DNA from: Beta vulgaris subsp. vulgaris
Taxonomy: Eukaryota; Streptophyta; Magnoliopsida; Caryophyllales; Amaranthaceae
Reading direction: 5' to 3'
Length of the DNA: 64,000 nucleotides
NCBI RefSeq assembly: GCF_026745355.1
Contig: NC_079208.1
Location: 55,317,276-55,381,275, forward strand
Part shown: piece after piece, positions 22,279 to 34,894 of the stretch
How positions within the stretch are numbered: position 1 is the stretch's first letter
Layout: every line of letters begins with the position of its first letter
Program-made: the position numbers and the translations under genes
Notes under the pieces: model-generated
Database searches by the model: none
What the model was told of the DNA's origin: nothing
What the model saw: the letters and a program-made list of their open reading frames with translations, nothing else

Positions 22279-23678
22279 AACTAATGCTGAATTTTGGAAT
22301 TCAAACTTCAATCTCACTTGACCATTATATACATATAGTCATACAGACATAGAGTTATGTTATGCATAAGCTTCCAAATCCTATGATTGAACATCCTCTC
22401 CCAGAAAAAAGGGCTTTTTGACTAGCATAGACATTAGGTATGGATCATCTATCAATTCTCCAAATTAATTTCTCACCACATTTTTACTAAAGAGAGAATT
22501 GTCATAAAGTACATACCAAGCATCAGGCACTAAATTTTAACTGTATTCTTTACCCTCAAAATTACTAGTAGCTTTCATATTTCAAGTCAACCCTAATTCA
22601 CTTGTGTGTTAACAGCAAGGAAAAGACAATGATAGACGTGGCTTTAGAAAGGGTAGCAAAAAGGAAAATACTATATGGAAAAGAGAGAAAGAGTATATTT
22701 CCCTTTCTGTTAGTAAAGCAAATGTTGTCGATATGCATGCTTGGTTAGTCCATTAGCATCTTGTACAAAACTAAGTAACCCATGTAATAAATATACATCT
22801 TGTAAAAACAATTGTATGCATATAAAAGCCATAGCAACTAGTTTTATTGGTAAAAAATTTTATTGACATGATAATAAGGACATAAGATCAAATTTCCCCT
22901 ACACATTGTCTTTTATAAGTTACTCACAAACACAAAAAAGTCAAGCACCCTAAGTAAGAGTTGACTTAAATTGTACATTAACTTAGTCACCCCCATTTTA
23001 TTCTATATTCGTTTATGTAATTACGTTAAATCTACTAACCTGTAAAAATATTTTTTACTCATAACTATAAGGTACACCGACCCTTGTTATTTAAATATTT
23101 GAATCTTTGTAATGATCCATCTTTTAATATCTTTCCAACCAGATATTCTCGTTTTCCATAAACACGAGCCACATTTGGATAATTATTTGTTGTCCATTTT
23201 CAATGAACCATAGTTTTTTATAATTAGGAAATTTATAAGGTGAATCTAAATTGGTGTTATTTACAATAACATGGATGTTGCTTTCATTGACATAGAAAAA
23301 CAAGGTAAGTGGAATATTAAGGATTTACTTGGTTGATGAAAGCACTGAAATTGCACCTCTTAATTTCAATAAGTTTTTACTTATTTAAATGGGAAGTTTT
23401 ACTTCATTTTCATGATCGATCAAACTTCTTCCACTCCATATGAATTGAAACGATATGGTAAAAACAATTTTATAAAAAGTGCTACCTCCTCTATTCAATC
23501 ATTCAATCACTAATTCGATACAATTCTTTTTTTCTACTTTAATATTAAAGTTCTATTTAGTGGATATATACTTCCTCTATTTTTTTTTTCGCTTACAACA
23601 TTTCTCATATTAGGAAATTACATATGGAGTACTTGCAATATTGAGATTTTTGTCTCTCTTTCTCAAACCTAGCACATT
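22279..23678. other. Intergenic spacer, no feature seen
   Basis: AT-rich non-coding DNA. The sequence actaatgctgaatttt just after the LINE tail also occurs at 20065-20080, before the LINE, and may mark the original target site. Confidence 0.4.
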
Positions 23679-23995
23679 ATGTCAAGGAAATAATGTATAT
23701 AGTTTCCTAATAGTTGTATATGTAGTGTATCACCTATTCCTATTAGGTTTCCTAAATATACTTGCTTAGTATATGTTGTAAATCATCAATGAGAAGACAA
23801 GCTTTTGAGCCGCCCTAATTATTCTTTCAAATGGTACCAAAGCCAGTTTTGACATAAATATCACGAACTCAAATCTTATCCACCCATTCCTATCTAAGTG
23901 GAATATTTAGCGTCAGGTGTTAGGGAGGTTCGTGTCACATCTACACTTCAAGCCCAATGGACTCTCGATTGAGGGGCGTGATGGAACATAAAAAC
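23679..23995 (+). mobile_element. Degenerate LTR retroelement remnant with tRNA-Met-type primer site
   Basis: tggtaccaaagccag at about 23833-23847 resembles the common plant primer-binding site TGGTATCAGAGCC, directly after an LTR-like end (…ttctttca). About 130 bp later gattgaggggcg resembles a polypurine tract. No coding capacity lies between them, and I could not match two LTRs. A degraded TRIM or internally deleted copia element is the best guess. Confidence 0.4.
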
Positions 23996-24716
23996 TAATC
24001 ATGAGACTCCAACTATTAGTTTAACCTTTTGGTTGATCAGTTAGTCTTTTTACACGTTAATAATATCCTTTTTTTGTCTCTCTATCTCTCTCAAATTTTC
24101 ATGCCATACTCCAATAATATTACAGATAAAACAAATTTGATAAGGCTGAGGCTAATTTAAGTGAGACAACAGTAATATTTCATTACTAATTATAGGTTAT
24201 GAAATGAAAGAACAAATAGGGCCATGCAGCAGCAAACAAAATTATATGTATAGACTATAGTACTGTTAACTGTATCTGTGGTACTATAGTATTTTCAAAC
24301 AATTTAATAGTAGTATGAAAATGTTGGGACGGTCCATAAAGCCTAAAGAGTGAGGCAATGTTTTATTTGATGAAAATTCCACACAAGGATAGAAGAATTT
24401 GTTTGTTTGGATATGTGGAAAATATTTAATGCCATAAAATTCGGTGAAATCTTGCTGCTGGGTGTTGTCGACGACTATATGGAGTATCTGATGGTTAAGT
24501 TAGTGGGGGCCCTGCCTACTGTTGTTGAAAATGACCACTGAGTACAGCATCTGTAACTATCAATGTCTATATCATCATTCATTCATTCATTCACAGCTTA
24601 GCCTTTTTCCCTCTTTTATTGCTTCTCTCTCCCAACTAATTTACTGTTGTGCATTACTATCTCCCAATTTTGCTCTTTCCTTTTGTGTTTAGGGTTAATG
24701 TTCATGATGAAAGGGT

Positions 24717-25145
24717 TCGGAAGTGTTTGGTAATTAGAGTTTTGGAGTAAAAAGAGAGTTTTGGAGCACTTTTAGAGTTTTAATACTAGTCAGAAACTCT
24801 AAATAGGGTGTTACGTAGAATAGAGTTTTAGAGAGAATTTTGAAATGAAAACTCTCAAAATGAAAAAGCTCATAATAGGAGCTTTTTCTTTAGAGGATTA
24901 GGTATAAGTATGTCGAATGACTTTTTTGCCGCTAATAATACTAGTAGACATTGTATTAAAATGTCTATAAATGTCATTTTACTCGAACAAATGACAATAA
25001 GCTTTTAGCAATCAGTTAATTATTACCAAACACATTTATAAAAAAAAAACAGTTGTCAAATTAGCAGTCAAATCTGCTAAACAAAAAGTTAAAACCCTAA
25101 CAACAAACTCTAAACTCTAAACTCTATTTGCCAAACAAGACCTTC
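24717..25145 (+). mobile_element. MITE-like element with imperfect inverted ends
   Basis: Left end gtgtttggtaattagagttt pairs with right end aaactctatttgccaaacaa as inverted repeats of about 20 bp with a few mismatches. The interior is non-coding. No target duplication was identified, so the superfamily is uncertain. Confidence 0.45.
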
Positions 25146-26615
25146 ATATATTTCTTTCTAATAACTTTGCAAGATGATAAGTTTGGGTACGTGTTAAGAA
25201 GCTCTCAATCTCATAACATTATTCTTGTGTGTTCAAGGTTAAATGATGGGGGGATTCGTACCTTTCTTCTTAATAAATTTGCGGTATAATAAGTTAGGGT
25301 ACGTGTTAAGAAGCTCTCGTGATATTATTCAGTTCATGTAAAAACGCTATTTGAGTTCATTTCACAATTATGATAAGTTTACAAAAAGGGATAATAACTT
25401 AGATGAGTTCAATACTTCAATTGTTCTAATAAGCTTGGATGGGTAATTTTGGATAAGATTTATTCAAGTGAAAAGAATAAAGTATAGTTTTTTTTTTTGT
25501 TTTTTGAAGCCCAATCAAATCTTTAATAGGAATTTGTTTGAATACAGCTATCGAAAGAAAAGTTACATGATACAATCATCTTTCTAATAATGAACTACAA
25601 ACATGTTACGTAACCTAAAGGATTATTTAGTCGTAGAACATTTTTTAACAAAATGGCTAATTATAGACATTACGCCTTTTAATTGATTTGTTCTGGATGA
25701 TGAGTTTGAATCATACACAAATGACAATTTATGGGCAAAGATAATGAGAAAGATGGATATGAATATGTCGGTTGATGATGGAGCAAATTAACAACTACGT
25801 AACACTTAGAATCTTTGACTAGTTCGCATGAAGATGACCACATTATTTGTCTTGTGTAATTTATCGAATATAGCTGCTTACAAACCGGAACCTATGTTTA
25901 TTTCCTACGTAATACTACCTTCGATTTCATTTAAATCTACACATTTACACTTTTCACGCATGTCAATGCAAAATTTTGAAGACATATATCTTTAGTTTTG
26001 TATTTGTAGAAATTATAAAAAGTACATATTAATAAAATACATATTATGAGAAATCTAACAAGATCCCACATGACTATATTTTCATTCGCGTATAAATCAC
26101 AAATGATGGTCAAAGTGAAATTTGTGAATTGTGTAAAATATCAAAGTATAACGATTAAAATTAAATGGAAGGAGTATATGTTTTTTTTTTTTTAATTTGA
26201 ATATTTATTTATTTTTCAAGACATCTTATTTTAGTTGTGACATAAAATTGACCTCATATTTACTCGCAATTTATCAAAAAAGTGAACTCATTAAGATACG
26301 AAGGGAGTAGTATCCAAAAAAAAAGCAGGTGAACTATGACAATCTCCAAATAGAAGCTTGGAAAATGAAGATTAGATAAAAGATTTGAAACTCATATATA
26401 TATATATAGATTATATTATCTCACATTCTCCAATGTCATGGGTCACAATACATATTAATTAGTCATAAGTACTATATATATAGTCTAATTCAATTACTGT
26501 GTACATATATATATAATGTAAAGACATAATTAATGAACTAAATTAGCATAGCTTATGATTGGCTTAGCTAATTAATTTGGTTTTGTGCACTGACAAAAAG
26601 TACACAAAAAGTCAT
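25146..26615. other. Intergenic and 3' flank of YABBY2
   Basis: AT-rich. The part nearest 26615 presumably holds the YABBY2 3' UTR (minus strand), but no polyadenylation site can be chosen. Dinucleotide TA runs occur near 26395 and 26505. Confidence 0.4.
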
Positions 26616-29600
26616 TCAGTAGAATCCATGAGATTTGTTGGCCCCTTCTCCAGCAACTGCTTGATCCAACCTTGCTTGCCTTTGCCCATCCAGATTTAAT
26701 CCAAAGTGAATATGAGGAAAATGTGCCCACTACAAAACCAACATTTTCGATTATCTTGTAAATGAGAGTCATTATTTGACAAAAGCTAACGGACGTCTCG
26801 GGGACGCTAGATAAGAAATATATTGTTTTACTTAATTACTCATATTTACATAAAATAGTATAATAATGTATAATTTCAGTGTAATGCTTTTAAATGCTTT
26901 GCATTGGAATTAAATGTTTTTCCGTTTCCTTTTGAAAAACATTAAATGCTTTGCATTGAAATTATATATTATTCTATTATTTTGTATAAATATGAGTAAT
27001 TAAGTAGAACAATATATTTCTTATCTAGCACCGCCTAGAGCGTACGTTAGCGGGATCGTTCTCATTCTTCTTATTCTTAGCAACTTTCAAATGGATCTAC
27101 AAATCATGACATGTCCCCTAAATGCTAGTATGCTACATCAATAACAAGGAATTTTATACCTATGAAATCATAATTAACATAGATAGCAAATATAGAAAGG
27201 AAAATAGTAAAGTATATACATATAAAGTTATATATAAACAAATGCAACGCATGCAGCTTAAGTATTATTCGAAGCATAAACCATAAAAGTAGTAAGTGGT
27301 TAAAAGTTAAAAACTCACATTCTTAGCTGCTGCACTGAAAGCCTCTCTATGGCTGATTTCAGGATTGCTAGCTTTTATCCTTTGGATTTCCTCCCTTTTA
27401 TCACAAAACCAAAAAAGAAGAAAGGTGAAAAAACAAATTTTGGGAGATTCCCTATTCAAGTACTTCTATAAAAGGAAATTGAGTTGGAATTCGTGATATT
27501 ACAATCAATTTATAGGAACTTTTTTTTTTTTGAAAAAAAAGAAACTATAATATTCTCAAAGCAAAAGTTTCCAAAAGATGATATGTTAGAAGTGGGGAAA
27601 TTTTTTTTTGAGACATTCTTATAATAAAATTCAAAAAGTTCTTGGTTTTGCAATATGAGTATCTCTCACTTGCGTAACAAAAAAAATATATATATTTGAA
27701 CTATATTATCTATTTGAACATATTATTACAGTCCTTTTTATTTTTTTTTATCTTTCTCAATTGATTTTTAAATTAAAGTTAGAAAAATTGACCAAGTGTT
27801 GTGATTATTATATAGAAGTATGAAAAAACATATTCACCTCGATATGTAGCTTCTATATTTTAATTGAATCCCAATTACTTTGATGCGTTAAAAAGCCTCT
27901 AGATAACTTGCTTGCTGAAAAAATTCTTATAGCTTTCTAGGTTTTTGTTGTTTCTTTGTAACAAATGGTTCATTTATTGATGGGTGAATGACGGGGATTG
28001 AACCCACGCATGGTAGAATACCAACTTTTCATAATTTTTACTAATACGTAATACCTACATAGAGTTATTATCAAAGATGTTGAATGGAGAATGTGCAAAA
28101 ACAAATTTAAAAGATTGAAAAAAAAATACAAAAAGAGTAATAGTTAAAACTAATTTTTGCATATTGAAGTTCATGCACTTAATTTTTTTTATTTACGGAA
28201 ACATATACTACTAGTAAGTTGAAAAGAACAATCTTCATTATACGTGTAGCTCTGTGAGCTACTTATTACTCTAGAAATTACCTGTTCATTAGTCATTACT
28301 GCCACCGTTTTTTATTGCTATATTTCTATTTTGAAAAATAAAACTATCAATTTTGACTAATTGTTTTGATTTTTCTATAAGTGTAAATATAGTCATGTGT
28401 AGTCTTGTTAAATTCGTCTTGATGAATAGATAGAAAAAATCAATATTTACCTAAAAGAATAAAAACTATTAAGGGTTAAAAAATATCTTGAAAATTGTGC
28501 CTAAAACAACGTAACAATTAAAAAAAAAATTAGAGGGAGAATAGGTTTGCAAAAGAGTACTTAATTCCTTTTCCTTTGTTCTATAGAGATTTGATTTGTC
28601 CATTTCATAAATAGTTGAAGATAAATTGTTTCGAATAAAAAGTAACAGAATGAAAGCAAAGGAAAGAAGTGATTCTTACTTTATAAATTTATTATAAGCT
28701 GAGGGAACACGCTGTCTCTTTTCTGGGGCTGCATACCAAATCCACAAAAAGAAAAATTAGACCTACTGTATATGCTCTAGAAAGACATAGTATCATAATT
28801 AAAGCTCCAATGAAAGTGTATTTGTTGCGAGCTTGTCTTCGCGTCCAACCGTTTGAGTCTCTTGGGGGACTCAAACGGGGGTAATTTAGTCATTTTATGC
28901 GTTGGAAGATTTCATGCGCGTGTGGCTGACATTTGCTTGGTACCAATGCTAGGTTATAATGGTACCATTCTCCAAAAATATCGATACCTTCTTGGTACCA
29001 GTCCTGATAACAATTTGATACCAATGTCAGGTTATAATGGTACCATTGTGTTTTTTTTGGGTGTTTGAGTCTTTTTTGGACTCAAACAGTTGGTTACCAA
29101 GCCTTTCTCTGTTTGTTGCCCTTATCTATAGTTTTTGTGCTACATGCAAATGTCAAAAATGTTAGTATATATATATCTATGTACAACCTAGAGAAAAATA
29201 ATCAAAATTAGGGTTATAAGAAATTAGGTATCAAATTTTGTCATAAGATCAAATCAAACTCATTACAACATATTAATCAAGCAGTTGTTAACAATTAGTA
29301 ATAATCTATTTGAATAAACGAGGCTTAATGCTCTTGATTATTATTACAAATATGCTAAGTGCAAGAGTTTACCTTAAAAAAGGAAGTACTCCCTCCGTTT
29401 TAAAATATAAGGCATTCATACTTTACGAAAATTTGCTTTGACCACGAATATCTCTCATAATATAATAATTAAAATTATGCTGCTGAATTTGTCCTGAAAA
29501 ATACTATAATAACATTAATTTTTAAATTTTTTATCCACCTAAATTGAGAGTAATTAGCGGTCAAAGTTTGACTTCGAACATCGTGTGTGCCTTATATTTT

Positions 29601-32600
29601 GAAACGAAGGGAGTATCTTGGAAGCCTCATTCTACCTAAAATTTCTTTTAGCTAGCAGCTTAAGTCCAATTTTCTAGCAATTTTCTACAACTTAATTTAT
29701 CCATAAAAAAGTGAGAATACCCCATATAAAGGAGTATAGATTAATGAGGCATACATAATATATGATCCCATTCCCATTTTCTCTCAAAAAAATATATAAT
29801 ATTGAGGAATACATTATTGTTAAACTCATGAGAGCTGAAAATCAAACTAATTTTTTGAGGCATACATTATTGCTAATCAGTTTCAAATGAAATGAAGATC
29901 AGAGTTTTGTCATGATCTTGTTATAACATAATATGATATGGGATGAGTCTTTTTCTAGCTACATATATGGATTCATGGAGTGGTTTTAAATGTTTTTGAA
30001 TAAGCTATAAATTGCAGAGGTGCATTGTTTTCACCTGATTTTTGCTTGTTTGAACTTGAGGTAATTGAATTATTAAGGCTAGACGTAGCTTATCTAAACT
30101 TAATGTAATTGTAATTAAACTTTTATAACTATTATTAACCGTGATCGATTGAGCTTATATATAAAGTGATTGGCCCCCCAAACTGAAATTAGTGAAAGTA
30201 ATGTAATCAAGAGAACACTTCACTCAAAAAAAGCCGTCACACAAAAGAGAGAAGTGTTTCACTTATTTTAGAATAGGAGGCATAATATAAGATTATGGTT
30301 TAACCCAAGAATTGCTTTGAACTAACCTTTCATTTAGCTAGCTAAACTTTATTTCTAATAAGCAAGCTTAGGTTGTAAATATGCACTACTAATGATCAAT
30401 AATAAAGTATTGACTATTTCACTATAAGCTGCCCTATAACATAAGAAAATTTGCAAAAAAAAACCTTTTAAAGGTTCAATTTTGCAGAAAAAATCTCAAA
30501 GCATTCTTTGCAAAAAGAAACAACAAACTTAATTTTTCTTGTAAGAAGAAACCTATTCCCATTTCCGGTGTGTTTTTTCTCAATTTCGGTGATGACCCTT
30601 CTATCTTTCTTTAACCCCCTATTTCCATTAACCACAATACCACCCCTATGCATCTCAAAAACCACATCGAAAAATGAGAATATGTTTATCATCTTACAAG
30701 AAAATTTAAGTTTGTGGTTTTTCTTCGCAAAAAAATATTTTAAAAGGTTTTTTTCTCGCAAAATTGAACATTTTAAAGGTTTTTTTCGACAAATTTTCCT
30801 ATAACACATTAAATGAATTAGATCCTTTATTAAATCCTAAACATGAGATACTAATTAAGAATCATAAACTAGTACATTTGATCTTTTCATGTGCTTCTAA
30901 CTAGCACCAAATTTGAAATTTGTCAGCTAACCAATTCAGATTGCAACTGAGAAATCAAAGAACTTACGTCGGATGGGCGGTGGCCGAAGCTGTTGATGAT
31001 CATCATGTTGATCAGATCCTACGGTAGTAATAGTTGATGATGATGAGCCTGCTGTTATATTACTACTATCCTTGCTCTCATCTTGATGATTATAGTGCTG
31101 CCTCACCAACTATACATGTATCAGTATCATGTATGTACGTAAATTTATGATCTAATATAAATTTCTTTATGAAAATCTTCAACTAGTAGTAACTAAACTG
31201 TAAGATCAATGAAAAATTTTGGTTGATCCAAAAGAGTCAAACAATAATCATAAAATTATACCTGAAAATTATCTTGATGTGGGACAGATGGAGGTGAAAG
31301 TCCTATATTAACAGAGAGAAGATTGGCACAATGGCCACATCTAACTGTTACCAAGTTATACGTACTGCAGCAAGGTACACTAACCTGCCATATTTAAGCA
31401 AAGAAAAGAAATCATGTATATGTTCAATTCATATATGTATAAGATGACACAAGAGAAAATATATATATATACTTCATCTGTTCTCTAATTGTTGTGCTAA
31501 TATGATAATATTTTTATACATATTTTTTTTTAAAAAAAGTTACATTGATAGTTTGCAAACCTTGACCTTGTAAAAAGAAATAGAACTATTAGGTCTAAAG
31601 GCCTTGTTTACCATGAAAAATGATACAAATATAGGAAAAGGTGTCAAAAAATGGTATTGGTCATACAACTTTGTTTGGATGGAGGAAAATGATTTTTCAT
31701 GGAAAAAAATGTTTTTGGAAGAACATGCGATTATAAAATAATTTTTCGATCCTTAGTTTGGTTTCTCGCGATAAACAAGGGTTTGTTTGATTTAACTTAT
31801 TTTGTCTTATCTTATCTTTATCTAAACTTATCTGATACATCTTTTTTTTTTTCCTGAAATGAGTGACGATAAGTTAACATGACTTCTTATCTTATCTTAT
31901 CTTATCTTATCTTATCTTATCTTATCTTATCTTATCTTATCTTATCTTATCTTATAAGATCTTAAATGAGTTAAAATAAGTTGAACAGAACATGTCTGAG
32001 TTAGAGACGAAAGAAATACTGAAATAATGAGAGGATGGAAATGGAAGAAGAGAAAGAGGAAGGTCAGGTATATAGTGAGGGAATCTATCATCCCTATCCT
32101 TGTAAAAGTTAATTTTAAATTACAAGCAAAGAAAGGAAAATGAAAAAAAGAAGCAATTTCAAATAACATGAAGTCCTTAATTCCAATCAAACACTATCTT
32201 AATAACATATGAAATATGTTTCTCAAAAACATTTTGCTCAATTTTGAGGAGCTATTGTGAAACCTAGTAGACATTTAGACCCATATAATGATCAAAAGTA
32301 ATGGAGAAATCCTGATTTTAGTGCTGTCAAAACATTTTAGTGAAATGGAATCCATGCTAATACAATATATATATCATCATCCCCCACTATGAGGTTTCTT
32401 CAGTTAGCTTACTACTGTTCCTTTAATCTCATCTTAAGCAACTTCATTTAATTTCAAAGGAATATCTACTAATATATGAAAGTAAAATAAGCTTAATTTG
32501 TAAACTTTAATTTGAAATTTACCTATGCATTTTATCATTTTTTTTTGTCCATATAAAGAGAAAATAAAATAACTCACAGAATATGAAACTGTTTTTTTTT

Positions 32601-34229
32601 ATTGATTAATCAACCCAAATCACAAAATATATGAAGCTGTTTTTTAATATATATATAAATATTAGTGTGATTTGAAGTGATTATGTTTGTTTTACACCAT
32701 TGGAGGTACTCAAGACCTATTAATAATGTAAGTTATAATAACAAAGGTAGATAATATTACAATTGTTGTAAATCTATATTTATTACTACCAAATCCATGC
32801 AATTTGAATACAATTAGGCTTAACTAAAACTTTATCTTTTTACAAAAAAAAAAAAAAACTGGGCCGATGTGGAAGAAGATCATGATCATTTGATATTTCA
32901 TACACAGAACCCCCTTTAAAACAAGGACTCACAAGTCACACCCCACATCAAGAAAACTATAGTACTGTACAATATACTCCCTCTGTTTTTTCTATTATAA
33001 TTATTATATATACTTTAGAAGAATATTTCATTTATTATGACAAAGAATTAACCAGCTAACAAAGCAAGAATGAAATTCATATTAGATTGTTGCGAAAGTT
33101 TTTAATTTTTTTTAAACTCGATCTTCTAAATGAGAAAACAACAAGTAAGAGAAGAAAGTATAAAGTCGTAACGAAAATATATTAATATTATCTGGTAGTC
33201 TTATAGAAATGACACATGAGAATGAGTAGACAATGTGAAAAAAGACAACCCTAGCTAGATGAAAATTTTCTTTCCATTTTTGCTGCAACTCCTGAAACTG
33301 GGCTCCCAAACCCTGACATAAGTATACCCTTCATTCTCCCCCCATACAAAGTCAAGAAAGAAAGAAAAAGGTAAAGTGATAACGATCTGACTATTGTATG
33401 CATTAAAAGTGAGAGAAATTAACCATATCATTATTTATACTATTGCATAGTTTTTTCATACACATACTAATATACTTCATTCTCCTAAAAATTAATCATA
33501 GCAGACAAATAATATTAACCAACACAGTAAAAAAAAGAACACTCTTCTTCCTTTCTCTGCAGTAAAAAAAAAAAATGACTGTTGTCTGTTGGAATGCTTG
33601 CAGAATGAGAGAGAAAATGGTACAAATGATGAATCAGAAGTCACTGAGACATGAATGATCATGATTCCAACACATCCAAAAACCAAAAAAAAAAAAGGAT
33701 GATATAATTTTAGAAATAGTAAATATGAATGTTTGAAAAGATTTCTGCACAAAAATAAAAAATGTCATAAACTATAATTTATATGTAAATTGATATCTAA
33801 CCTATATATTATGACTTATATGGATAAACTAGCTGTCTAGCTACCTGTTTTATTACAGATGAACCCTAATTAATACTTCATATATATTTTTAGCTTCATC
33901 AAAACCCTACTAATTATAGCTTAATCTTTAGTTACAAATCTTATAAAATGTCAATTAAAACCTAAAAAACAATCTCTAATCTATCAAAAACTCATGAATT
34001 TAAGGGGTTTTATACTTTTATTAACCAAAACAAATCCAGGGTTTTGATCTAAGAAAAAGTAGAAACTCAAAGATTGTTTCTTTTTTTACCAAAAATAAAA
34101 AACAAAGTTAGATTTTATGTACTAATTTCTGTTCTTAAAATAGTAGAATAAAGGAGAGAGTACCGCTAAAATGGTGTTGCAGAAGGTGCAGTGAACATAG
34201 CAGACGCGCTCTGAAGTACTGAAGTCCAT
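26616..34229 (-). CDS. YAB2: YABBY transcription factor, YABBY2 type, 6 exons
   Basis: Plant-specific nuclear transcription factor that sets abaxial identity and blade growth in lateral organs. Exons on the minus strand: 34229-34164, 31384-31262, 31109-30968, 28728-28680, 27394-27319, 26729-26616. They join at GT-AG sites into 570 nt, giving 189 aa, close to Arabidopsis YAB2. Residues 10-42 hold the C2C2 zinc finger (ligands Cys14, Cys17, Cys38, Cys41; [13 protein letters not shown]). Residues about 111-162 are the HMG-like YABBY domain ([19 protein letters not shown] ... [12 protein letters not shown]). The C-terminal LDQAVAGEG tail and the [14 protein letters not shown] start place it in the YAB2 clade. 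An in-frame ATG lies 29 codons upstream, but family alignment favours 34229. Introns 1 (2.8 kb) and 3 (2.2 kb) are long and hold MITEs. Exon 1 and its promoter are duplicated upstream. No defect is seen in the reading frame. Confidence 0.95.
26785..27051 (-). mobile_element. Foldback MITE in YABBY2 intron 5
   Basis: A near-complete palindrome of about 267 bp. The left arm gctaacggacg...gctagataagaaatatattg is mirrored by caatatatttcttatctagc...cgtacgttagc. It ends about 55 bp upstream of the exon 6 acceptor (26730). Transcribed as part of the intron, it would form a long hairpin. Confidence 0.75.
28843..29096 (-). mobile_element. Foldback element in YABBY2 intron 3, ends are themselves hairpins
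   Basis: Each terminus is a palindrome: gtttgagtctcttgggggactcaaac shortened to arms gtttgagtc/gactcaaac at 28850-28876, and arms tgtttgagtc/gactcaaaca at 29062-29088. The two ends are also inverted copies of each other (ccaaccgtttgag and ctcaaacagttgg). The interior repeats ggtacca-type motifs. No clear target duplication. Confidence 0.6.
29389..29613 (-). mobile_element. Stowaway MITE in YABBY2 intron 3
   Basis: Terminal repeats ctccctccgttttaaaatat and atattttgaaacgaagggag flanked by TA (29387-29388 and 29614-29615), as in Tc1/mariner-derived Stowaways. It is 225 bp and non-coding. Confidence 0.88.
30442..30797 (-). mobile_element. Mutator-like MITE in YABBY2 intron 3
   Basis: Long inverted ends (gaaaatttgcaaaaaaaa... 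left; ...ttttttcgacaaattttc right) that continue inward through 'ccttttaaa' and 'ttcaattttgc' motifs for about 70 bp. Flanked by cctataaca at 30433-30441 and 30798-30806, a 9-bp duplication typical of MULEs. The left boundary has about 3 unmatched bases, so exact ends are uncertain. Confidence 0.6.
31886..31955 (+). repeat. (CTTAT)14 microsatellite in YABBY2 intron 1
   Basis: Fourteen uninterrupted pentanucleotide units, with further imperfect units upstream from about 31810. It lies inside what may be a MITE with ends near 31776 and 32205, though I could not confirm those ends. Likely polymorphic. Confidence 0.92.
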
Positions 34230-34440
34230 TGATACTATGATATGTCTGAAACTTTCAGTAGTTTTCAGGAAAAATATAATAATTGACAGCAAAATATTAA
34301 TTATATGATTCTTCAATTTTTTTGCTTCAATCTTAGAGAAAGAGAGAAAAAAAAGGAGAAGTTTTTAGAGAGAAAAAATGGATATTGGGAGAAAGGGTAG
34401 AGAGGGAAAGTGAGAGAAAATACAAGTAATAATGAAAATA
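34230..34440 (-). promoter_or_regulatory. YAB2: YABBY2 proximal 5' region, copy 1
   Basis: Immediately upstream (minus strand) of the start codon is a CT-rich tract (34330-34420), typical of a 5' UTR or core promoter. Copy 2 carries the same tract at 41585-41683, after which the Helitron interrupts it. No TATA box can be chosen with confidence. Confidence 0.5.
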
Positions 34441-34894
34441 TATGAGTAGTATATAGTAGTAATTAGCTCTAACACACTATAGTCCATAAACTTTGGTCGG
34501 TTGGGAAAGGATCAAACAAAGTTTGTATGTGGAGGTCGTACGAAAACTTATGAGGGAGTTTGATAATGAATATAGGAAGCAAATTGGGATTAATTAAGTT
34601 ACTAATTTCACTATAGTTAATTAAGACAATTGCTAATGTGAAAATTAAAAAATGATTTTGTGTATGAGGGGTAGAAACTATCATGTCAATGTGTCACTCC
34701 ATTTTCAGTAAAAGGTACTATATTTCATTATGAGTTGATTACTTATAAATGTCATTGATTCCAATAATTCCCTATAAGTCAATCCTTGTAATCACACAAT
34801 GGGATGCTAGTTTCTCAACAAATTATTAGTTTTGATATTTATATGTCATGTTGTATTATGAAACTAGTCAAAGGAATGATGTAGGGTTGGTGAG

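Noticed and set aside
27960..28015. tRNA-like B box (ggattgaaccc) suggesting a SINE
   Set aside because: No matching A box, tail or target duplication was found.
30468..30809. Opposing open frames of 98 and 113 codons
   Set aside because: They lie within the inverted ends of a MULE-type MITE in a YABBY2 intron and encode Phe/Lys-rich low-complexity sequence.
33112..33752. Minus-strand open frames, repeated at 40369-41024
   Set aside because: They recur only because the segment is duplicated. They lie in YABBY2 intron 1 and have no recognisable domain.
34230..34316. Upstream in-frame ATG extending YABBY2 exon 1 by 29 residues
   Set aside because: The extension is hydrophobic and unlike YABBY proteins; family N-termini begin close to the DFS-SERVCYV motif.
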